Positions 36,311 through 43,960 of a DNA stretch of 64,000 nucleotides are shown in pieces. Below the pieces are notes generated by a model. It was given only the letters and a program-made list of their open reading frames with translations. It was not told the origin of the DNA and did not search any database. Source of the stretch: Thiodiazotropha sp050291245 (GTDB taxonomy: Bacteria; Pseudomonadota; Gammaproteobacteria; Chromatiales; Chromatiaceae); the NCBI GenBank assembly GCA_050291245.1, contig JBNKJP010000067.1:1-64000 (forward strand). Direction: 5' to 3'. The number at the start of each line of letters is the position of its first letter. Position 1 is the stretch's first letter. The position numbers and the translations under genes are program-made.

Positions 36311-36339
36311 AAAACCCGGCAGATGATCTGCCGGGTTTT
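36311..36339. terminator. Bidirectional rho-independent terminator
   Basis: aaaacccggcaga-tga-tctgccgggtttt is a perfect stem flanked by A and T runs. It lies 28 bp after the rhodanese stop on the minus strand and also closes the plus-strand region from the left. Confidence 0.88.
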
Positions 36340-36366
36340 GATTGGTTAAGCTGGTGATCGGCGCGA

Positions 36367-37344
36367 TCAGTTCAGCTTGGCCGGGTTCTCGGTTTCACCA
36401 CCCAGCAGGCTGTACTCAACCAGAGAACCGTCATAGAGCTTGGTGTTCTTGTTGCCGACGATCTCGGAGCTGACGAACCATACACCGGAGGCCAGATGTC
36501 CGGTGTTACAATAGGCGATCGTTGCCGCTTCCGGGTTCAGACCCTTTGCCTTCATCATGGATTTATAACTCTCGGCAGGCAGAAAGCGCGCCGAGGCGCC
36601 ATCGGCGGTCGTCAGCAGATCAGGTGACATGTCCTTTGCGCCTTTGAGGTGACCGGAGAGTTCACCCTTTTTGGTAAAGACACCCATGTACTGGTTTTGC
36701 GGGCGGGCATCGGCCAGTTGTGCCTTCTTGTCCTTGAGGGCCTGTTTCACCTCGGCATAGGTCGCCATCACGCTCGCATCCTCTTTGGTAGCCGTCCAAT
36801 CACCGGGCTGACCGGCCGGTGCATCGGTGGCTGCGGGATTACCCTCCGCCAACCACTCCGCCATGCCGCCGTTCAGAACCGCCATGTTGGCGTGGCCGTA
36901 GTATTTGAACTGCCAGTAGAGTCGGGCCGCCTGGTCCACGTCAGCCGTGTCGAGACCGGCCGGGACGAATACAATCGCGGAATCCTTGTTGACGCCCCAG
37001 GACTGAGCCAGTTTTTCGAAATCGGCCTTCAGGGGGATCAGTTTCTTGACCTTTTTACCCTGGACATCGCGAGATACCCGAACCTTCTTGAAATCGACAA
37101 AATGGGCGCCCGGAATATGACCGGACACGCTTTTCACCACAATCTTGCCTTCTTTTTTGGCAACTTCCGGGGCTTTCGTGAAGGCCTCAAGGGGGCCACT
37201 GACCTGAAGGATGGTGACCTCACTCTGATGTGCCTTGAGCCATGCGGCATCGACCACCGGAGATTTGATCTCGATAGCCTGGGCGCCCTGAAAGACGCTG
37301 GCACCAAGCACCACCAGGCTGGCCATAATGCTGTTTATCTTCAT
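36367..37344 (-). CDS. Periplasmic sulfurtransferase with tandem rhodanese domains
   Basis: The 325-aa product has a signal peptide (SIMASLVVLGASVFQGAQA). It has two rhodanese-like domains; only the second has the active cysteine (AYCNTGHLASGVW, near residue 280), as in thiosulfate:cyanide or mercaptopyruvate sulfurtransferases. Export places the enzyme in the periplasm, where it could move sulfane sulfur. The ATG at 37342-37344 follows AAGGAG. It is 81 bp downstream of an unknown gene and a Cys-repeat peptide, and two YeeE-like transporters are farther up on the same strand, so a sulfur-handling operon is likely. Confidence 0.88.
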   Translation of the reverse strand: MKINSIMASLVVLGASVFQGAQAIEIKSPVVDAAWLKAHQSEVTILQVSGPLEAFTKAPEVAKKEGKIVVKSVSGHIPGAHFVDFKKVRVSRDVQGKKVKKLIPLKADFEKLAQSWGVNKDSAIVFVPAGLDTADVDQAARLYWQFKYYGHANMAVLNGGMAEWLAEGNPAATDAPAGQPGDWTATKEDASVMATYAEVKQALKDKKAQLADARPQNQYMGVFTKKGELSGHLKGAKDMSPDLLTTADGASARFLPAESYKSMMKAKGLNPEAATIAYCNTGHLASGVWFVSSEIVGNKNTKLYDGSLVEYSLLGGETENPAKLN

Positions 37345-37425
37345 ACTTAACTACTCCTTAAGACAAGTTACGTGTTGTAAAAAAACCGGCAAAAACTTCA
37401 TTTGCAGGGATAGACCTGAATGTAC

Positions 37426-38127
37426 TCAGGACAAAAATCTTCGTTTTGCCTCGTTCTGAACCGACAAAAGCAGCGGTGGCAAATCCAGGGGCAGTTCACT
37501 CAGCACATGGATGTCCCGATTCGCCAGTATGGGATTGGAATCGGCCTGCATCGCCCCGGCGGAGGCAATCTTCCCGTCACGTTGCCGTAACAGGGTTTCG
37601 GCGTGGGGGCGTAGCAGTGTCACCATGGCATTCAACCATTGCGCAACCAGCCAAGAGGGGCGCGCGCGATTGATCTCCCATTGTTCGTCAAGACGCTGCA
37701 GTATCTGATGGGCCGGTTGTATCTTCTCGTCGGTTACCCAGCCATTGGTGGCAAACACACCGATCGGAAACCCTTGGGTATTCATGGAGAGTGCCATAAT
37801 GTGAGTAAACTCACCCTCAGCCTGGGGGCGGAAAAAGAGGTGGAAATGGCCATGCTCATTTCGCTCCCAGTCTTCCGGGTCGTGGGTATGGTAATAGTAC
37901 ATGGCGCCCGTGTGAGCATCGCGGCAATCGTCTTGCGGGTAGTGAACCCAGGCCCGGGTGGGTCCTTCACCCTGGTCACGCAGCAATTCCCCTAGCAACG
38001 AGAGATGCTCACTGGAGAGCGCCTGTTGGATAGTCAACAACGTCTCAGCGGCCTCGGCCACCCGATCGAATTGAGGTTCGTTCAGGGTGTTGAGCCAGTC
38101 GGCGTAGTCGATTATCTCAGTCGGCAT
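37426..38127 (-). CDS. Unknown protein encoded with a Cys-repeat peptide
   Basis: The 233-aa product starts MPTEIIDYADWLNTLNEP. No family is recognised with confidence. A His- and aromatic-rich segment (YYYHTHDPEDWERNEHGHFH, about residues 80-100) could bind metal. No signal peptide or membrane helix is seen, so it is probably cytoplasmic. The start at 38125-38127 lies 13 bp after the stop of the Cys-repeat gene; the frame stays open to 38382, but that part is only the other reading of the repeat DNA. Position suggests a role with the repeat peptide, for example maturation or metal handling. Confidence 0.7.
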   Translation of the reverse strand: MPTEIIDYADWLNTLNEPQFDRVAEAAETLLTIQQALSSEHLSLLGELLRDQGEGPTRAWVHYPQDDCRDAHTGAMYYYHTHDPEDWERNEHGHFHLFFRPQAEGEFTHIMALSMNTQGFPIGVFATNGWVTDEKIQPAHQILQRLDEQWEINRARPSWLVAQWLNAMVTLLRPHAETLLRQRDGKIASAGAMQADSNPILANRDIHVLSELPLDLPPLLLSVQNEAKRRFLS

Positions 38128-38140
38128 GCAATACGCACGA

Positions 38141-38494
38141 TCAGTTTCGGGCGGGTGCGCAGGGGTTCTCTCCCCGGCTTGCCGGTGCGCAGGGATTTTC
38201 ACCCCGAGATACCGGTGCGCAGGGATTCTCCCCGCGAGCCGGTGCACAGGGATTTCCTCCACGAGCGGCCGGTGCACAGGGATTTTCTCCCCGAGCGGCC
38301 GGTGCGCAGGGATTTTCACCGCGGGTAGGCGCACAAGGATTTTCGCCCCGGGCCAAGGCACTGGGAACAACCACTGAGGCAATGGGTTCCGGCAAGGGCG
38401 CGACGCCCAGCATACTGGCCGTCAGGGCGGTGACGGAGAGCGTCATAAGACGGCGATGTCTGCGAATGCGATGTGAGTCTGTAGGATGCTTCAT
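38141..38494 (-). CDS. Secreted peptide with seven RGENPCAP repeats
   Basis: The 117-aa product has a basic N-terminus (HRIRRHRR), a hydrophobic export segment (LSVTALTASMLGV) and a likely cleavage near ASVVVPSALA. The remainder is seven near-identical repeats of 9-10 residues with core RGENPCAP and one Cys each, ending PARN. The DNA repeats have 27/30-bp periodicity, always in frame. Regularly spaced cysteines in Asn-Pro-Cys contexts suggest metal or sulfane-sulfur binding, or a modified peptide; the function is unknown. The next gene follows by 13 bp and YeeE-like genes lie 59 bp upstream. Confidence 0.75.
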   Translation of the reverse strand: MKHPTDSHRIRRHRRLMTLSVTALTASMLGVAPLPEPIASVVVPSALARGENPCAPTRGENPCAPAARGENPCAPAARGGNPCAPARGENPCAPVSRGENPCAPASRGENPCAPARN

Positions 38495-38553
38495 GGTTTC
38501 ACGTTTATTTCATTCTGTCTGTTGCGAGTCAAATTCGGGCGTCGGGACGAGCG

Positions 38554-39117
38554 TCATTCCACATCTTCATGCATTGACCTGTGCCTGGGGCTCAGAAGGA
38601 AAATCACGGCGGCCAACAGTCCCATGGCAGCAACGATAATCCAGGGTGAGACGCCAAACAGTACCGGCAGTGTCTTCTCGTTCATCTCACCGGAGTGCAG
38701 AAGCCTCTGCATCCACGCACTATCATATTCGTAGGAAAAACCCCAGATTCCCAGCACCATGCCCAGAGCAAAGACAATGCCGTCGATGCGCCCCGACATG
38801 GCGCCTACCACTGAAGTCCCCGGGCAGTAACCGCCGATTGCCATACCGAGACCGATGAGCACCCCCCCGGCTACCGCAGCACCCAGAACGGTACGGGGTA
38901 TATAGAATCCCTGAGAGTCAAAGGTGTTGTCGAGCTGGAGCCAAAGAATACCCGCCGCTGCCACCACGATGGCGGTAAACATCACCTTGAGAACGGACCA
39001 GTCCGTGAGATGAAACTGTGCCGTGAGTTTCTTGGGTGAGGCAAAACCGGCCTGTTCCAAGACATATCCGAAGAGCATACCCGAAGCGAGTGCTGTACCG
39101 GCCGAACCATAGTCCAT
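38554..39117 (-). CDS. YeeE/YedE-family sulfur transporter subunit (second half)
   Basis: The 187-aa membrane protein has four to five helices and the conserved Cys motif GGYCPGTSVVG near residue 95. YeeE/YedE proteins take up thiosulfate or related sulfur species, and half-size pairs are common. ATG 39115-39117 overlaps the upstream stop (TAATG) and has GGAGGG before it; the TTG at 39123 is not needed. It probably forms a complex with the product of the upstream gene. Confidence 0.82.
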   Translation of the reverse strand: MDYGSAGTALASGMLFGYVLEQAGFASPKKLTAQFHLTDWSVLKVMFTAIVVAAAGILWLQLDNTFDSQGFYIPRTVLGAAVAGGVLIGLGMAIGGYCPGTSVVGAMSGRIDGIVFALGMVLGIWGFSYEYDSAWMQRLLHSGEMNEKTLPVLFGVSPWIIVAAMGLLAAVIFLLSPRHRSMHEDVE

Positions 39118-39632
39118 TACCAAACCCTCCGCAGCATCAGGCTCATCAGCAGACCGCTGATAAAGAATGCGAGCAGGAAGGAGAAGCCGCCGATGCTCAA
39201 CATAGCGCCTCCCGACAGTCCCAGCCCACTGGTGCAGCCGGCGGCGATTCGGGAACCAAAACCCGCAAGTACGCCGCCGATCAGTGCAAGAAAAACCCTT
39301 GAGGGGGCACGGATCTTACCCGTGCCATCCATTTGCAGACGAAACCGACCGGCATTGAGGGCAGCCAGCAGAGCACCGATGGCGATACCGATGACCTCAA
39401 CTACAATCCAGGATGCCAGGGGATTGGCCCCCTTTGCCACCATTCCGCCAAGATAGGCATTGTGAGCGGTTGCCTCCGGCGCGAGACTCATGCCCAGGTA
39501 GGCGGCGATGCGTGCAAACACCCCCGATGCGCCGACACCGTTACCGACCAGCACAAAGGTGAGGATGACAACCAGGCCCAACACGATGCCTGCGATATAG
39601 GGGGGCCAATAGGGACGGATAGGACCTGCCAC
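39117..39632 (-). CDS. YeeE/YedE-family sulfur transporter subunit (first half)
   Basis: The 171-aa membrane protein carries the YeeE motif AGCTSGLGLSGGA near residue 135. The GTG at 39630-39632 is preferred: AGGAG lies 8 bases upstream, and the extra 16 residues encoded from ATG 39680 are not hydrophobic or family-like. Its stop overlaps the start of the second subunit, so the two are coupled. It heads the probable operon that ends with the rhodanese gene. Confidence 0.82.
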   Translation of the reverse strand: MAGPIRPYWPPYIAGIVLGLVVILTFVLVGNGVGASGVFARIAAYLGMSLAPEATAHNAYLGGMVAKGANPLASWIVVEVIGIAIGALLAALNAGRFRLQMDGTGKIRAPSRVFLALIGGVLAGFGSRIAAGCTSGLGLSGGAMLSIGGFSFLLAFFISGLLMSLMLRRVW

Positions 39633-39850
39633 AGTATTGCTCCTGACTGTATGGACAGACACAACGAACCGCCATAACAAGATTTGAGTTTCGACTTGTT
39701 TGAGAATGGTACTAAGGGATTTCCCTAGACAGAAGCGCTGGCCTTACTGGGAACCGCATCTTCTGTTGTTATTGGGAATTGTGTCACAAATTCCATTCTC
39801 AACAATGTGGATTCTATCACATCCACCTTGCCTGTAACTCCGTTAGCGAT

Positions 39851-40627
39851 TCAGTCATCCGTTTTCTGCGCGGCCAGGATCAGGCGCCCCAGGAATTCGC
39901 TCACCAGTTCCGATGCCGGCACACCCTGCTTCCCTTGTCTAAGATCGGCTTTCTGATCAAACAGCAGGTTCATCGGGAGAATCCCCCTTACCCGACCTTG
40001 ATGTTGATAGCACATGTCGTAGACGACCTTCGAGACCTGGACCGGCAAAGCCACGTGCCGTGTTGTCTTGGGACTGGGCACGCTACAGTGGCGAGGATCC
40101 GAAACCACTAGAAATTCCCGACAGCTGATGGGCCGCTCCGGATGAATACTGCAGGACTGCTCGTCCAGAAAGGGACAGGGCAGATTCAGTTTGAAATAGC
40201 CCAGACCGGCCCTACGCAGCTCAGTACGGTCATTTTCCGTCAAGGCATATTCCAGAACCTCGCTCAGCCCACTGTCGCGAAATTGCTTTAGGTTATGCTC
40301 GAAACGCGCCCGGACGATCCGTTGACGCACTTCGGGCATACGATCGACCAGCGCCAACAGGGCAAAGCCTTCGGCGCGGCTGATCGGCACCAGCTGCGAA
40401 CAGCAGGCGTCACAGCCGTTGCGACAGGATATCCGCTCCCCTGCCGCCTCGGTGATCCGTGCCGTCACCGAAATCACCTTGTTGGTGATATCCTGAAAGA
40501 GCGGTAACAGATCGTGTATCTGCACCGGTTCCTCGGAAATATCGGCGGAAAACCGCATGATTTCATCACCCAGTGGCACCTGGGCCTCTACCCGCTTGGT
40601 GCCGGGAAGGTTGTTTTGTTCACTCAA
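39851..40627 (-). CDS. YkgJ-family cysteine-cluster protein
   Basis: The 258-aa product has the YkgJ-type cysteine pattern: CRNGCDACC near residue 68 and CPFLDEQSCSIHPERPISC near residue 150. The family is thought to bind zinc or an Fe-S cluster; function is unknown. The TTG start at 40625-40627 gives the family-like N-terminus; an ATG at 40558 is an alternative. It is divergent from the acetyltransferase gene across 67 bp. Confidence 0.8.
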   Translation of the reverse strand: MSEQNNLPGTKRVEAQVPLGDEIMRFSADISEEPVQIHDLLPLFQDITNKVISVTARITEAAGERISCRNGCDACCSQLVPISRAEGFALLALVDRMPEVRQRIVRARFEHNLKQFRDSGLSEVLEYALTENDRTELRRAGLGYFKLNLPCPFLDEQSCSIHPERPISCREFLVVSDPRHCSVPSPKTTRHVALPVQVSKVVYDMCYQHQGRVRGILPMNLLFDQKADLRQGKQGVPASELVSEFLGRLILAAQKTDD

Positions 40628-40694
40628 TGTTCAGTACCCGGTGCTATGATCCACCAATGGATCGGGATGACGGCTGACATAATACTCAAATACC

Positions 40695-41216
40695 ATGGTA
40701 AACAACGACCTGTTGATCAAATTACACGATTCGCTTCGGCTCAACCCGGCAATGTCACCGCTTGACGATGCCGGCATCGCACTGCGTAAACCGATCGGCC
40801 CGGACCGTTCACTGCTGATTGCCTGGGCGGAGTCCCACTTTCCCAGCCTGTGGGTGGATGAAATTCAACGCGCCATAAGCAACCAGCCGGTCTCCTGCTG
40901 GCTGGCGCAACAAGCCGGCAATTTGTTGGGCTTTGCCTGTTATGACGCCACGGCCCTGGGATTCTTCGGCCCCCTGGGAGTGATCGAATCCGCCAGAGGC
41001 ACGGGCATCGGCAGCGCCTTGAGCCGCGCCTGTTTTCACGAGATGTATCTCAAGGGATACCGATACGCCATCATTGGGCGAACCCATGCCGAGGGGTTCT
41101 ACCGCCGCATTGCCCCCGTCGTGGTAATACCCGATTCGGATCCGGGCTGCTATGCCGAGACCCTGATGCTCAAGGCGGGATCGTCAAGGCCGCCCCGGAC
41201 TGACGGCACTGACTGA
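40695..41216 (+). CDS. GNAT-family N-acetyltransferase
   Basis: The 173-aa product has a GNAT core: GPLGVIESARGTGIGSALS fits the acetyl-CoA loop (R/Q-x-x-G-x-G/A) and is followed by HEMYLKGYRYAIIG. The substrate is unknown. Its last 47 bases overlap antisense with the HExxH gene that ends at 41170. Confidence 0.8.
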   Translation: MVNNDLLIKLHDSLRLNPAMSPLDDAGIALRKPIGPDRSLLIAWAESHFPSLWVDEIQRAISNQPVSCWLAQQAGNLLGFACYDATALGFFGPLGVIESARGTGIGSALSRACFHEMYLKGYRYAIIGRTHAEGFYRRIAPVVVIPDSDPGCYAETLMLKAGSSRPPRTDGTD

Positions 41217-41802
41217 TCTGCTGTTCCCAGGCCTGCTGCCGGGCCCTGTTGCGACCGTGGTCGGTCTGTTCCGCTGAATCGTAACTGGCGGACAGGGTAT
41301 CGGCACGCTGATCGTGTTCATCCATGACCCGGCGAACATCCAGGATCAATTGGCGTCGCCGGGTATTTCTCAAGCCCCGGATCTCCGCGACCATGTCTCG
41401 ATAGCACAGCCCCCCAATATCGTAGTGTCCCTGCTCATGCGCCAGGAGTTCATCGGTACGCGCCGAACCCACCACCCAGGTGGCGTTCCCGTTGATCACC
41501 GTATTGAAGTCCATTTCACCCAAACGGTACTCGCCATCCTCCTGGATATAGGCCAGCCGCCCGGGTCGCATTTCTACGGCGATCTGGGCATCCTCCGATT
41601 CGCCCGCAGGCCGGGAGGATATCTCAGGAAAATCGTCCCAGGTCAGGGCCCTCGGCCAACCCGTCAGACGGGGACCAGGTGATGCCGCCGGTGCTCCGAC
41701 ACCTTCCGGTTGTGCGGAACGGAAACCGGCATGGGGGTTATCCGGTTGCGGCCCGGGTGCGGTGGGTATGTTCCTCCGAGCGGGTGAACTGCTCTCACAC
41801 AT
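41170..41802 (-). CDS. HExxH-containing DUF922-like putative zinc peptidase
   Basis: The 210-aa product contains LTWDDF near residue 55 and a zinc-peptidase signature LLAHEQGHYDIG near residue 125, matching the DUF922-like group of predicted Zn-dependent proteases. The N-terminal 50 residues are Pro- and Gly-rich. No clear signal peptide is seen. A GAGAGG site precedes the ATG. It lies 39 bp after the 58-aa membrane protein gene, probably in the same transcript. Confidence 0.72.
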   Translation of the reverse strand: MCESSSPARRNIPTAPGPQPDNPHAGFRSAQPEGVGAPAASPGPRLTGWPRALTWDDFPEISSRPAGESEDAQIAVEMRPGRLAYIQEDGEYRLGEMDFNTVINGNATWVVGSARTDELLAHEQGHYDIGGLCYRDMVAEIRGLRNTRRRQLILDVRRVMDEHDQRADTLSASYDSAEQTDHGRNRARQQAWEQQISQCRQSGAALTIPP

Positions 41803-41841
41803 TTTGATGTCCTCTCAGGCGGTACCGACAGACTAGTCTGC

Positions 41842-42018
41842 TCATAACCCGAAAAAAAGTAATAATGTCACAAGCAACAGAACCCCAGCGACTCGAATAC
41901 GCGCCTTCACTGCCGGATGATTCCAGGATTCGAGCCTGCGAAATTGCTGCATACCCAGGCCAAAATAGAGCAATGCCAGAGCCGCGAACAACCCGAGTAT
42001 CCAAACCTTGACTGTCAT
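41842..42018 (-). CDS. 58-aa membrane microprotein
   Basis: A 58-codon frame encodes MTVKVWILGLFAALALLYFG, a basic loop (QQFRRLESWNHPAVKARIR) and a second hydrophobic helix (VAGVLLLVTLLLFFGL). A strong AGGAGG lies 7 bases before the ATG. Two predicted membrane helices with a positive loop give a coherent small membrane protein. Function unknown. It is cotranscribed with the HExxH gene by position. Confidence 0.7.
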   Translation of the reverse strand: MTVKVWILGLFAALALLYFGLGMQQFRRLESWNHPAVKARIRVAGVLLLVTLLLFFGL

Positions 42019-42085
42019 TAGGAATCCTCCTGCATCACATACTCAGTCGTCGATGAAATCGGTATCCTCCCACGCCACTGATCCG

Positions 42086-42110
42086 CATTCCCACGCTCCG
42101 CGTGGGAATG
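42086..42110. repeat. REP-like palindrome, family 1, left member of an inverted pair
   Basis: cattcccacgctccgcgtgg orientation; faces the copy at 42169 across about 58 bp. Confidence 0.8.
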
Positions 42111-42168
42111 CGGACCTCGGGTTCGGCGTACTACCCAATTGCAAATGTTAGGACATAGCTGAGATAGG

Positions 42169-42195
42169 CATTCCCACGCAGAGCGTGGGAGCGAG
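42169..42195. repeat. REP-like palindrome, family 1, right member of an inverted pair
   Basis: cattcccacgcagagcgtgg orientation, preceded by gctgagatagg as at 20640. It ends 5 bp from the stop of the TIGR02270-like gene and may serve as its transcript end. Confidence 0.8.
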
Positions 42196-42199
42196 GTGA

Positions 42200-43444
42200 T
42201 CAGGCCGGGTTGGCCAGCTGTGCTCGCTGGCGTTCACCCCGGTCCGCGGTGTTGAACAGCGCCCGCTCTGTTTCTAACATGGCCCACTCCAAGGCAGCCG
42301 CGCGTCGTTGCCGCTGAAAGCCTGTCCGCAGCACTTGTCGGCATTGGCCCGTGTCGATGGGTTGACCACAGAGATATCGCCGACCCGATAGGTACTCCGA
42401 CTGATGGGCTTGCCACCAGGCGATCAGCTTGTCCCGCTCAGGCCAGGGCAGATCCTCGTCATCATCCAGCGCCACCCGTTCATCCTCGGGGTCTTCCGTG
42501 GGGCCGGCCTCGAAGCCCTCCGGCATCTCACCATCCAGATCGAGATAGGCCAGATCGAGCCCGGTGATCAGGCTGACCGCCTCACCCGCTACCCGGGCCA
42601 GCGGGGGCAGCTTCAACTGTTCAAGCAGCCAGGGGATTGAGGCCGGATCGCCGAACCAGCCGCTCGCCTCGACCACTTCCCGACTTTCGGGCTGTTGCTG
42701 ACTCAAATCGCGCAGACAGGAGACCGATACCGCGTGATCCGGATTGCGCATCAGCAGTTCGAGTGCCCTTCTCTGGTAGACAGAGGGTTTCCCGGCAAAT
42801 TGCAGCAGCTCATCGACGCCTTCGGGACTGCCCAGCAGGCAGGCCGACCAGGCCGCCCAGAAACGGCAACCCTCATCCCTGTCCCTAAGCTGTGACAACA
42901 GTTGTGCCTGCAGGTCATGACGGCGAATCTCCCCCACCGAGCGCAAAGCCCGGGCACGTACTTGCGGATCCTCGTCCTCCAGTCCGTCCTTGAGATACGG
43001 GCCGCAATCCACTCGACGGATCGCACAGGCGCTGAGTCCGATCCGGCGCAGCAGAGGCTCAGGGGATTGCAGCCAGGCGCGAACATGACCCTGTAGCCGG
43101 TCCCGCTCGACCCAGCCCAGAGCGGAAATCAGTCCCCGAGCGGTTTCGGGGGCTGCGCGGATCACTTCCAGCACCGGGGCCAGACCCGCTTCCACGGCAC
43201 TGTCCAGGGCCATGAAGGCAGCGCTGAACACCTCCCCCTTTTCCTGCAATCCCAGTTGATCGAGACACTGTTTCCAACCCGCCGCACCCGCCACCCTCAG
43301 GCCATCCAGATGGGCATCGATGCGGGACTCCAGGTGAATCAGGTCATCCAGGTTATAGTGCGGCGCGACGACCGCCTCGTCTCGCAGAAGCCAGAGAAAG
43401 GCGGACTCTTCAGCGTGCTGCGAAACGATATTCTCAAGGATCAC
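42200..43444 (-). CDS. HEAT-repeat protein, TIGR02270-like, type VI secretion associated
   Basis: The 414-aa product has HEAT-like helical repeats in the middle (PQVRARALRSVGEIRRHDL, and similar). Its start (NIVSQHAEESAFLWLLRDEA) resembles the TIGR02270 family, often encoded beside vgrG. It probably acts as an accessory or adaptor scaffold. The GTG start at 43444 has a weak ribosome binding site. It is third in the vgrG arm, 19 bp after the DUF6484-like gene. Confidence 0.78.
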   Translation of the reverse strand: MILENIVSQHAEESAFLWLLRDEAVVAPHYNLDDLIHLESRIDAHLDGLRVAGAAGWKQCLDQLGLQEKGEVFSAAFMALDSAVEAGLAPVLEVIRAAPETARGLISALGWVERDRLQGHVRAWLQSPEPLLRRIGLSACAIRRVDCGPYLKDGLEDEDPQVRARALRSVGEIRRHDLQAQLLSQLRDRDEGCRFWAAWSACLLGSPEGVDELLQFAGKPSVYQRRALELLMRNPDHAVSVSCLRDLSQQQPESREVVEASGWFGDPASIPWLLEQLKLPPLARVAGEAVSLITGLDLAYLDLDGEMPEGFEAGPTEDPEDERVALDDDEDLPWPERDKLIAWWQAHQSEYLSGRRYLCGQPIDTGQCRQVLRTGFQRQRRAAALEWAMLETERALFNTADRGERQRAQLANPA

Positions 43445-43463
43445 GTGGCCGGTGCGTCCCGCG

Positions 43464-43934
43464 TCAGTTGATCTGTACCGAACCGCCTTTGATGCGATTC
43501 AGCCCCGAGGAGCGGCTGAAAATGGAGGCGCCGCGTAAAATGATCTTCCCGGCCCGGGTCAGGGTAATGCTCGATTTGCCGCACTTGAGTACGATTTCCC
43601 GTTGCGCGGAGAGTACCAGACGCTCACCGTCGAGCTCAGCTTCCGCTCGTTCGGGCACCGGCTCAAGCGGCCGGGGATGCTGTAGGCGACCGATGATGAG
43701 AGGACGCTGTGGGTCGCCGTTTTCGAACAGCAACGCAACCTCCTTGCCGAGATCCTCCGGTTGAAAATCGAGGGTGCTTTTGGCACACATCGCCTCCTCC
43801 TGGGGATTGCCGGGAAACACCACCCGGGGTCGACCCTGGGGGTCCATACCCACCAAAATCCCGATCACCACACCCTCCAGTCTGCGGGACTGAGCCGTAT
43901 CCTTCTGATCTGACGTGTTAGATGTTTTACTCAC
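43464..43934 (-). CDS. DUF6484-like protein of the VgrG arm
   Basis: The 156-aa product contains GVVIGILVGMDPQGRPRVVF and ALLFENGDPQRPLIIG, an OB-fold-like pattern reminiscent of the gp5 part of VgrG, and ends in short beta repeats. Such DUF6484 proteins occur beside vgrG in type VI loci. GTG 43934 was chosen because GAGAGG lies 7 bases upstream; an in-frame GTG at 43952 lacks support. It is 26 bp after vgrG. Confidence 0.75.
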   Translation of the reverse strand: MSKTSNTSDQKDTAQSRRLEGVVIGILVGMDPQGRPRVVFPGNPQEEAMCAKSTLDFQPEDLGKEVALLFENGDPQRPLIIGRLQHPRPLEPVPERAEAELDGERLVLSAQREIVLKCGKSSITLTRAGKIILRGASIFSRSSGLNRIKGGSVQIN

Positions 43935-43960
43935 GACGCTACCTCTCGACACTAGGGCCC

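Noticed and set aside
38141..38350. Direct repeats of 27-30 bp considered as a CRISPR array
   Set aside because: There are no unique spacers between the units, the period is a multiple of three, and the units read as RGENPCAP in a frame opened by a signal peptide.
38128..38382. N-terminal extension of the 233-aa gene, reading IPAHRPLGEK-type repeats
   Set aside because: Because the DNA repeat is a multiple of three, more than one frame stays open. The signal-peptide frame is the natural one, and the downstream gene has its own ATG at 38127.
41795..42004. 69-codon minus-strand frame
   Set aside because: It overlaps the 58-aa membrane protein in another frame, and has neither a ribosome binding site nor a coherent composition.
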